Shown here: in pieces, positions 6,544-12,388 of the stretch
Layout: each line of letters starts with the position of its first letter
Numbering within the stretch: position 1 is the stretch's first letter
Assembly (NCBI GenBank): GCA_016191985.1
Contig: JACPVB010000092.1
Coordinates: 1 to 15,278 of the forward strand
DNA from: Chloroflexota bacterium
GTDB taxonomy: Bacteria; Chloroflexota; Anaerolineae; Anaerolineales; Villigracilaceae
DNA: 15,278 nt
Reading direction: 5' to 3'
Notes under the pieces: generated by a model
The model's database searches: none
Told to the model about the DNA's origin: nothing
Seen by the model: only the letters and a program-made list of their open reading frames with translations
Made by a program: the position numbers and the translations under genes

Positions 6544-7533
6544 ATGCAAACAAATTTTCGCGGTCGTGATTTTATCGGCGACCTCGACTTCACAAAAGAG
6601 GAAGTCGAAACTGTGTTGGAAGTGGCGTGGGATTTAAAGCGCAAACGCGCGCTCGGCGAACCGCATCCGTATTTGCGCGATAAGGCGCTGGCGATGCTGT
6701 TCTTCTTCTCGTCCACGCGCACACGCGGATCGTTCGAAGCGGGCATGGCGCAGTTGGGCGGACATGGCGCTTTCATCGACAGCAATACCACCCAAATTTC
6801 GCATGGCGATACGCCCGTTGAAATTGGCGAGATCTTTGGGCGCTACTTCGACGGCATTGCCATCCGTCACTGTGATTATGGCGACGGCAATAAATATTTG
6901 AACGCGGTTGCCAAATCCAGCCGCGCGCCTGTCTTAAACATGCAATGCGATATTTATCATCCCTTCCAATGCCTGGCCGACCTGATGACCATCATGGAAA
7001 AGAAGAGCAGGGATTTGCGCAAAAAGAAGATCGTTGTTTCATGGGCATATGCCGCTTCCTATCTCAAGCCGATCTCCGTGCCCCAGTCTTTGATTTTACA
7101 AATGCCGCGCTTCGGCATGGATGTGACCCTGGCCTATCCACCTGAATTTTCGTTGATGCCTGATATTGTGGAACAGGCCAAAGAGCAGGCCAAAATTGCC
7201 GGCACCAACTTTGAGATCATCGATACCAAAGACGGCATGGCCGAAGCCTGCAAGGATGCCGATGTGATCTACGCCAAATCCTGGGGCCCGCTGCTGACCA
7301 CGAATGACAAGGTCGAGGGCAAGAAACTACAGGATATGTACAAGAATTGGATCATGGACGATGCCAAATTGAAGGTCGCTCACAAGGACGCCATCTACAT
7401 GCACCCCCTGCCTGCTGACCGGGACATCGAAGTCACCAGTAGCGTGTTGGATGGCCCGCAATCCGTGGTCTTTGACGAAGCCGAAAACCGTCTGCACGCG
7501 CAAAAGGCTGTGATGGCATTGACAATGAGTTAG
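6544..7533 (+). CDS. Knotted carbamoyltransferase, YgeW/N-acetylornithine transcarbamylase type
   Basis: Transcarbamylase of 329 residues. The carbamoyl-phosphate motif is Ser57-Thr-Arg-Thr-Arg61. QCDIYHPFQCLADL (134-147), SWAYAASYLKPISVPQ (166-181) and RFGMDVTLAYPP (189-200) match E. coli YgeW closely. AKSWGPL (244-250) and the C-terminal FDEAENRLHAQKAVMAL (310-326) match N-acetylornithine transcarbamylase. These landmarks belong to the class whose chain forms a trefoil knot near the second substrate site. The usual His-Cys-Leu-Pro is HPLP (287-290), followed by ADRD, intermediate between the two relatives. ATG 6544 follows AGGAG at 6533-6537. The enzyme is shorter than YgeW (about 396 residues). 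With carbamate kinase next, it probably runs towards carbamoyl phosphate; the acceptor or donor is unknown. Confidence 0.85.
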   Translation: MQTNFRGRDFIGDLDFTKEEVETVLEVAWDLKRKRALGEPHPYLRDKALAMLFFFSSTRTRGSFEAGMAQLGGHGAFIDSNTTQISHGDTPVEIGEIFGRYFDGIAIRHCDYGDGNKYLNAVAKSSRAPVLNMQCDIYHPFQCLADLMTIMEKKSRDLRKKKIVVSWAYAASYLKPISVPQSLILQMPRFGMDVTLAYPPEFSLMPDIVEQAKEQAKIAGTNFEIIDTKDGMAEACKDADVIYAKSWGPLLTTNDKVEGKKLQDMYKNWIMDDAKLKVAHKDAIYMHPLPADRDIEVTSSVLDGPQSVVFDEAENRLHAQKAVMALTMS

Positions 7534-7541
7534 TTACAGAG

Positions 7542-7625
7542 TATCGCATAATTTAGTAAACAGAAAATTGAATTTTTCCTCGCAATTTTCGACAAAAAGT
7601 TTACTTAATTATGAGACAAGCGATA
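7542..7625. repeat. Large AT-rich nested inverted repeat after the knotted carbamoyltransferase gene
   Basis: The arms CATAATTTAGTAAAC (7547-7561) and GTTTACTTAATTATG (7599-7613) pair over 15 positions with one mismatch. Inside them GAAAATTG (7563-7570) pairs perfectly with CAATTTTC (7583-7590). Outside, TATCGC (7542-7547) can pair with GCGATA (7620-7625) around a small bulge. In RNA this would be a long stem-loop between the carbamoyltransferase stop and the octamer array. It lacks a GC-rich stem directly followed by a T-run, so it is not a standard intrinsic terminator. It may be an attenuating or mRNA-stabilising structure. Confidence 0.6.
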
Positions 7626-7774
7626 GTCTATTAGTCGGGTAGTCAAATGGTCGAATAGTCTGTAGGCAGACTGACTATATGACGCGAGATTAATAGACTA
7701 TTCGACCACCGGACTATCTGACGAACTACCCACCAGACGAAACGACTACCAGACCAGGAGACTATATGACCAAA
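7624..7774. repeat. Period-8 inverted repeat array (octamer array 2) reaching into carbamate kinase
   Basis: In the left half, GTC recurs at exact 8-nt steps (7626, 7634, 7642, 7650, 7658) within TrGTCnnn units. In the right half, GAC recurs at 8-nt steps at 7696, 7704, 7712, 7720, 7736, 7744, 7752, 7760 and 7768; the unit at 7728 has diverged. Two further copies at 7673 and 7681 are one base out of phase. A perfect 14-bp dyad joins the halves: TGGTCGAATAGTCT (7648-7661) and its complement at 7695-7708. The last units contain the AGGAG site (7756-7760), the ATG (7766) and the next two codons of carbamate kinase. Confidence 0.75.
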
Positions 7775-8719
7775 CTCGCAGTCGTCGCCATCGGCGGCAA
7801 TTCACTGATCGTAGACGAAAAAAATATAACTGTGGAAAGCCAGTATAAGGCTGCCAAAGCAACCGCCTTGCATATCGCCGATATGATCGAGCAGGGCTGG
7901 GAAGTGGCTATCGGCCATGGGAACGGGCCGCAGGTGGGCTTTATTCTCAGGCGCTCGGAGATCGCCGCCAGGGTGGAAGGGATGCACGAAGTTCCGCTGG
8001 AAGTATGCGGCGCGGACAGCCAGGGCGCCATTGGCTATGCTCTTCAACAGAATTTGCAAAACATCCTCTATCAGCGTGGGATCAAGAAAAAAGTGGTGAC
8101 CGTCATCACCCAAACTCTTGTGGACAAAGCCGACCCTGCTTTCCAGAAACCAACCAAACCAATTGGCGGGTTCATGACCAGGGAAGACGCGGAGCACCGT
8201 CAGCGTGAGCAAGGCTGGAGTGTGATCGAAGACGCCGGGCGCGGCTGGAGGCGGGTCGTCGCTTCGCCACTCCCGAAGGAGATCGTCGAACTCGAAACCG
8301 TCCAAATCCTGCTGGAGAAGGGGATTGTCACAATTACAGTGGGCGGCGGCGGCATCCCAGTGATTGACCCCGGCGATGGAAATTACGAGGGCATCGCGGC
8401 TGTGATCGACAAGGATTACGCCTCCTCGCTGCTGGCACGCAAGATCAACGCAGACCTGTTTGTCATTTCCACGGCTGTTGAAAAAGTAGCCATTAATTTT
8501 GGCAAGCCCGAACAAAAATGGCTCGATACCATGACCCTGGCCGAAGCCAAAGCCTACCTTGCCGAAGGAACTCATTTTGCCAAAGGCTCGATGGCTCCCA
8601 AAATTCAGGCCATCATCTGGTATTTGGAAGCGATGCCGAATGGCAGGGCGCTCATCACCAACCCGGAAAACATTGGGCGCGCATTGAAGGGCGAAACAGG
8701 AACCTGGATCATTCCGTAA
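7766..8719 (+). CDS. arcC: Carbamate kinase
   Basis: Transfers the phosphate of carbamoyl phosphate to ADP, giving ATP and carbamate, which decays to ammonia and CO2 (EC 2.7.2.2). The cytoplasmic protein has 317 residues, the normal length, with the amino-acid-kinase fold. The N-terminal AIGGN (8-12), HGNGPQVG (about 50-57), the glycine-rich VGGGGIPV (about 192-199), an Asp-Lys-Asp at about 214-216 and FAKGSMAPKI near 271-280 are typical. It closes the catabolic block and gives it an energy-yielding exit, as yqeA does in the E. coli ygeW-ygeY locus. AGGAG at 7756-7760 precedes the ATG. Both lie inside an octamer repeat array, so RNA structure there could limit translation. Confidence 0.95.
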   Translation: MTKLAVVAIGGNSLIVDEKNITVESQYKAAKATALHIADMIEQGWEVAIGHGNGPQVGFILRRSEIAARVEGMHEVPLEVCGADSQGAIGYALQQNLQNILYQRGIKKKVVTVITQTLVDKADPAFQKPTKPIGGFMTREDAEHRQREQGWSVIEDAGRGWRRVVASPLPKEIVELETVQILLEKGIVTITVGGGGIPVIDPGDGNYEGIAAVIDKDYASSLLARKINADLFVISTAVEKVAINFGKPEQKWLDTMTLAEAKAYLAEGTHFAKGSMAPKIQAIIWYLEAMPNGRALITNPENIGRALKGETGTWIIP

Positions 8720-8743
8720 GAAACTGTTTCTTAAAGATTTTTT
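8718..8743 (+). terminator. Weak AT-rich hairpin with T-run after carbamate kinase
   Basis: AAGAAAC (8718-8724) and GTTTCTT (8726-8732) are complementary and are followed by AAAGATTTTTT (8733-8743). The hairpin overlaps the stop codon. The stem is short and AT-rich, so termination would be weak, but the position at the end of the catabolic block fits a terminator. Confidence 0.35.
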
Positions 8744-8744
8744 A

Positions 8745-8833
8745 GGACACGGAGAATACGGATTTCACCGAGTTTCACGGAAAAACCTTTAAAAAAACCG
8801 CTCTTTTCCGTGTTTTCCGTGAAATCCGTGTAC
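8745..8833. repeat. Period-9 inverted repeat (nonamer, CACGGA type), no gene inside
   Basis: The left half (8745-8781) is a series of 9-nt units ending CACGGA, TACGGA, CACCGA and CACGGA, with a one-base slip before the last. The right half (8802-8833) is the same pattern in reverse complement, units ending TTCCG or ATCCG. The centre is an A-rich 20-nt spacer. It has the same period and a related CACRGA core as the repeats flanking the GxxExxY gene at 2634-2660 and 3130-3156, but encloses no gene. Confidence 0.65.
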
Positions 8834-8876
8834 AAAAATGAGATGATAAGGACTTGAGAAACACTCTCTAACCCCG

Positions 8877-10892
8877 ATGAAAAAAATTCTTGACCGTTTG
8901 AACAACTTAACCTTCTCGCCGCGCAGTACGGTCTGGTTTATGCTTTTTATTGCCGCGCTGACCTATGGTTTGTTTTTCTGGCAGCGCGGCTTTTACTGGG
9001 ATGAATTCCCCTGGGCGTGGATTTACTTCCGCCTAGGCCCCGATGTCCTCACCAAAACATTTACAACCAGCCGCCCATTTTGGGGCATGATCTATCAACT
9101 GACCTTGCCAGTACTTGGGCCCAACCCCTGGGTCTGGCAATTGCTGGGGATCATCCTGCGTTGGGTGACGGCGGTTTTGTTGTGGGCAGTTTTGCGTGTG
9201 TTGTGGCCGTCGCATTCGCGGCCCGCGTTTTGGGCCAGCCTGCTCTTCCTTGTTTATCCGGGCATGGGGCAGCAATACATCGCCCTGATGTACAGTCATT
9301 TCTACATCGTGCTGGCCTGTTTTTTACTTTCACTTTACCTATCCCTGCTGGCATTAAAAAACGAAAAGCGCCGCGCGGTTTTATTTGCGGCATCGTATTT
9401 GCTTGCCGCGGTCAACCTGCTGACGATGGAATATTTTTATTTCCTCGAGTTCGTGCGGGTGTTCCTCTTTTGGCAAATGATGCCGGGCGCGGCCAAACCA
9501 CGCATACAAAAATCCATCGTTTATTTTTTGCCGTACTTCCTTATCTTTGCGGGCGTCACGATCTGGCGCATGTTCTTCTTTACTTTCCAAAACGCCAGCT
9601 ATCAGTACGTTATACTGGATGCGCTGCGCGAGAATTTCTTTTCGGGGCTGCTGCTGCTGTTTAACAACATCCTCTTGAGTTTCTGGCGGACCGTGTTTGA
9701 GGTCTGGATTTATCCCGCCATAACCGTTGGCATCACTGGACTGGGTCCGCTCACGCTAACCGTGATGTTGCTACTTTTATTCTCGATCATTTTCCTGGCT
9801 GGAATATATCTGTTCAAATTTAATTCGAGCGATGGCGATGACCGCGATTTTGCAAAACAGGCTGGTGTCATTGGCCTGGTCTTCTGGGGGCTGTCTGGCG
9901 GTTCGGTCTGGGTTATTGGCATTGTGCCGCAGCTCAATTTCTCGATTGACCGTTTCATGCTGCCCTTCATGCTTGGTTCAAGTTTGCTGCTCGCAAGCAT
10001 GATCGCTTTGATAAAAAATAAACGCGTGCAAATGATTCTGGTGGCTTTGCTGGTGGGTTTTGCCGCAAGCAGGCATTTCCGCCTCGATGATATTTTCCGC
10101 CGCGACTGGGCCACGCAACAGGATTTATTCTGGCAGATGACATGGCGCATCCCCGCGTTGGAAAAGGGGACGATCCTGCTTTCAAACGACCTGCCCGTGA
10201 CCTATTATTCAGATAACTCGTTGACCGGCCCACTTAACTGGATCTACAGCCCGCCCGGTGAAATGAACGTCATGTTGTATTTCGCCTCCATCCGCGTTGG
10301 GAAAACATTGCCAAGTGTGGAGCCGGGCCAGCCGCATGAGTTGTATTACATTGGCCCAACTTTTTATGGAAATACCTCCAACATCCTCGTGATCCATTAC
10401 GAGCCGCCCGGCTGTTTCCGCGTGGTGGATGCGGAAGTGGAGGAGGAAAATCGCCTGCTTCCGCCTGCATTGCGGGATGTGGCGCGGTACTCCAACCAGC
10501 GTGTGATCCTGTTCGAGAAACAGAACCAGTTACCAGGTCAGCTTTATGGAAGCGAGCCTTCTCACGACTGGTGTTATTATTTCGGGCACGCTGAGTTGGC
10601 CCGTCAAAAAAAGGATTGGGAGCAGGTCGTCGAATTGGGTGAAGTTGCCCTTGCGCTGGATGATCATCCCAACGATCCGCTGGAGCGCTTTGTTTTTATC
10701 GAAGGGTACGCTCATGTTGGAGATTGGAAAAAAGCGGTAGAATTGTCAACAACTTCATATAAGATTTCAAAAAATTATGTAGGGCCGCTTCTTTGCAGGT
10801 TATGGAGCCGCATCGAACGTGAGACTCAAAGTACCCCGGAGCAGGTCTCTGCACTGGATGATGTACGAAGCAAATTCGAGTGTTCACCTTAG
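8877..10892 (+). CDS. Polytopic membrane protein, GT-C glycosyltransferase-like, with TPR-like tail
   Basis: A 671-residue protein. About residues 18-410 contain many hydrophobic segments consistent with ten or more transmembrane helices. The first extracytoplasmic loop carries Tyr-Trp-Asp42-Glu43, placed like the acidic catalytic motif of GT-C (lipid-sugar-dependent) glycosyltransferases. The remaining 260 or so residues are soluble. The last 110 contain helical pairs (YFGHAELARQKKDWEQVVEL; EGYAHVGDWKKAVELS) that resemble tetratricopeptide repeats. No close family is recognised, so glycosyltransferase function is tentative. ATG 8877 lacks a clear ribosome binding site. It is flanked by the nonamer repeat upstream and a regulatory palindrome downstream, and seems unrelated to the purine genes on either side. 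Confidence 0.8.
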   Translation: MKKILDRLNNLTFSPRSTVWFMLFIAALTYGLFFWQRGFYWDEFPWAWIYFRLGPDVLTKTFTTSRPFWGMIYQLTLPVLGPNPWVWQLLGIILRWVTAVLLWAVLRVLWPSHSRPAFWASLLFLVYPGMGQQYIALMYSHFYIVLACFLLSLYLSLLALKNEKRRAVLFAASYLLAAVNLLTMEYFYFLEFVRVFLFWQMMPGAAKPRIQKSIVYFLPYFLIFAGVTIWRMFFFTFQNASYQYVILDALRENFFSGLLLLFNNILLSFWRTVFEVWIYPAITVGITGLGPLTLTVMLLLLFSIIFLAGIYLFKFNSSDGDDRDFAKQAGVIGLVFWGLSGGSVWVIGIVPQLNFSIDRFMLPFMLGSSLLLASMIALIKNKRVQMILVALLVGFAASRHFRLDDIFRRDWATQQDLFWQMTWRIPALEKGTILLSNDLPVTYYSDNSLTGPLNWIYSPPGEMNVMLYFASIRVGKTLPSVEPGQPHELYYIGPTFYGNTSNILVIHYEPPGCFRVVDAEVEEENRLLPPALRDVARYSNQRVILFEKQNQLPGQLYGSEPSHDWCYYFGHAELARQKKDWEQVVELGEVALALDDHPNDPLERFVFIEGYAHVGDWKKAVELSTTSYKISKNYVGPLLCRLWSRIERETQSTPEQVSALDDVRSKFECSP

Positions 10893-10910
10893 AACTTCGC
10901 AGTGATTTTC

Positions 10911-10943
10911 TTCACGAAAACAATTGTAACGATTACAATTGTT
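10911..10943 (+). promoter_or_regulatory. Candidate promoter with overlapping operator palindrome for the BMP importer
   Basis: A -35-like TTCACG (10911-10916) is followed, after 17 nt, by a -10-like TACAAT (10934-10939). Superimposed is a perfect palindrome: arms AACAATTGTAA (10919-10929) and TTACAATTGTT (10933-10943) around CGA. It overlaps the spacer and the -10 box, the usual placement for a repressor site. It lies about 80 nt upstream of the lipoprotein start. Binding by the GntR regulator at 1915-2631 is a guess. Confidence 0.5.
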
Positions 10944-11025
10944 TAGACAACTTGAAAGGAGGTCAAAGAAAAAATTGACCCAACAAGTTCCGTCTCAAAA
11001 CACATATTTCAAAAGGAGAAGAAGA

Positions 11026-12297
11026 ATGCGTAAGAATTTCGCCCGCCTCGCATCCCTTGCGTTGGCACTCATATTCGTTTTGGCTGCTTGTGGAGGCCAG
11101 CCAACAGCGGCCCCCGCCACCGAAGCCCCCGTTGTAACCGAAGCGCCCGCCGCAACGGAAGCCCCTGTAGCAACCGAAGCGCCTGTTCAGGAACCGTTCG
11201 TTTTTGGGCTGCTCCTCGTCGGTCCGTATAATGACAACGGCTGGAGCCAGGCTCACTACGAAGCCGGTTTGTACCTCGAAGAAAAACTCGGCGCCAAGAT
11301 GGTTTACCTCGATAAGGTGAACCCCGCTGATCGCCCCGGCACCACCCCCGATCAACTTGCGGAAGAACTGGTTGCCCAGGGCGCCAAGCTGGTCATCTTC
11401 AACTCGGATGATATGAAGGATGCCTCCACCACTTTTGCAAAAGCCAACCCTGATGTGTTCGTCATCATGGCTTCCGGCGATCAGGTCTGGTCGGATGGTA
11501 AGGCCTTCGAGGAAATCCCCAACCTCACCAACATCATGGGCCGCATGGAATATGGCAAGATGATGGCTGGCTGCGCCGCCGCCCTCACATCCGAGACCGG
11601 CAAGATCGGTTACCTTGGACCATTGATCAACGATGAAACCCGCCGCCTCGCCGCCTCCGCTTATTTGGGCGCGAAGCATTGCTGGGAAAACGCCGGCAAT
11701 GACCCCGCCGCTTTGCAATTCAAAGTGACATGGATCGGCTTCTGGTTCCACATCCCCGGTTTCACCACTGACCCCGTGGATGTTTCCAAGGATTTCTACA
11801 CCACCGGCTATGATGTCGTTATCTCCGGTATCGACAACCCGGTCAACCTCGGTGAAGCCCAGAAGTTGACTGCCGAAGGAACAACCTCGTTCGGTGTTGC
11901 GTATGATTACGTGGCTGCCTGCGATGCCGCCCCCGAAGTTTGCATCGGCGTCCCTTATTTCAACTGGGGACCTGAATATCTTAAGGCTGTTTCCTCCGCG
12001 ATAGAGGGCACCTGGGAATCTCAATTCATTTGGGTTGGCCCCGATTGGACTGATCTCAACAACCCGGATACCTCCTCCATTGGTTTCGTCAACGGCCCTG
12101 CGTTGAGCGCTGAAGCCGCCGCCGCAGTGGATGCGTTCGTCGCCGAACTCGCCGGTGGACTCAATTTGTGGACCGGTCCCATCAACCTGCAAGATGGCTC
12201 CGTCTACCTTGCCGACGGCGAAGTGGCAACCGACCAACAGGTTTGGTATCTGCCCCAATTGCTCGAAGGCATGGAAGGCCTGAGCGCCGCCGAGTAA
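11026..12297 (+). CDS. BMP-family ABC transporter substrate-binding lipoprotein
   Basis: Extracytoplasmic binding protein of a nucleoside/purine importer (Bmp/PnrA-like family). The 423-residue precursor has a signal peptide with lipobox Val-Leu-Ala-Ala-Cys22, so it should be lipid-anchored after cleavage. A low-complexity linker rich in Thr-Glu-Ala-Pro repeats (about 29-55) leads to the binding domain, which opens with FGLLLVGPYNDNGWSQAHYEAG (about 60-81), typical of the family. I chose ATG 11026 because AAAAGGAGAAG immediately precedes it and the product then begins with a standard lipoprotein signal. A second site, AAAGGAGG near 10955, precedes an in-frame TTG at 10975, giving a 17-residue extension as an alternative. 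It heads a four-gene transporter operon. The exact ligand cannot be read from sequence. Confidence 0.92.
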   Translation: MRKNFARLASLALALIFVLAACGGQPTAAPATEAPVVTEAPAATEAPVATEAPVQEPFVFGLLLVGPYNDNGWSQAHYEAGLYLEEKLGAKMVYLDKVNPADRPGTTPDQLAEELVAQGAKLVIFNSDDMKDASTTFAKANPDVFVIMASGDQVWSDGKAFEEIPNLTNIMGRMEYGKMMAGCAAALTSETGKIGYLGPLINDETRRLAASAYLGAKHCWENAGNDPAALQFKVTWIGFWFHIPGFTTDPVDVSKDFYTTGYDVVISGIDNPVNLGEAQKLTAEGTTSFGVAYDYVAACDAAPEVCIGVPYFNWGPEYLKAVSSAIEGTWESQFIWVGPDWTDLNNPDTSSIGFVNGPALSAEAAAAVDAFVAELAGGLNLWTGPINLQDGSVYLADGEVATDQQVWYLPQLLEGMEGLSAAE

Positions 12298-12311
12298 GTT
12301 TATGTAACCAT

Positions 12312-12362
12312 GCAGGGACACGGACTTGCCCTGAGCTTGTCGAAGGGAGGCCGTGTCCCTGC
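12312..12362. repeat. REP-like hairpin between lipoprotein and ATPase genes
   Basis: A perfect 12-bp inverted repeat, GCAGGGACACGG (12312-12323) with its complement at 12351-12362, encloses the 19-nt sequence CCCTGAGCTTGTCGAAGGG (12329-12347). The latter is itself partly palindromic and is a motif I know as a dispersed intergenic repeat in many bacteria. The stem is GC-rich and lacks a following T-run. It could stabilise the upstream lipoprotein mRNA and lower expression of the downstream membrane components. Confidence 0.7.
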
Positions 12363-12388
12363 TTCATATATCATGGAGAATCGTCCCC

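Noticed and set aside
10963..12321. Long minus-strand open frame (452 codons) opposite the BMP lipoprotein gene
   Set aside because: It mirrors the codon usage of the plus-strand gene, has low-complexity Gly-rich content and no ribosome binding site. The plus strand encodes a clear lipoprotein with lipobox and family motifs.
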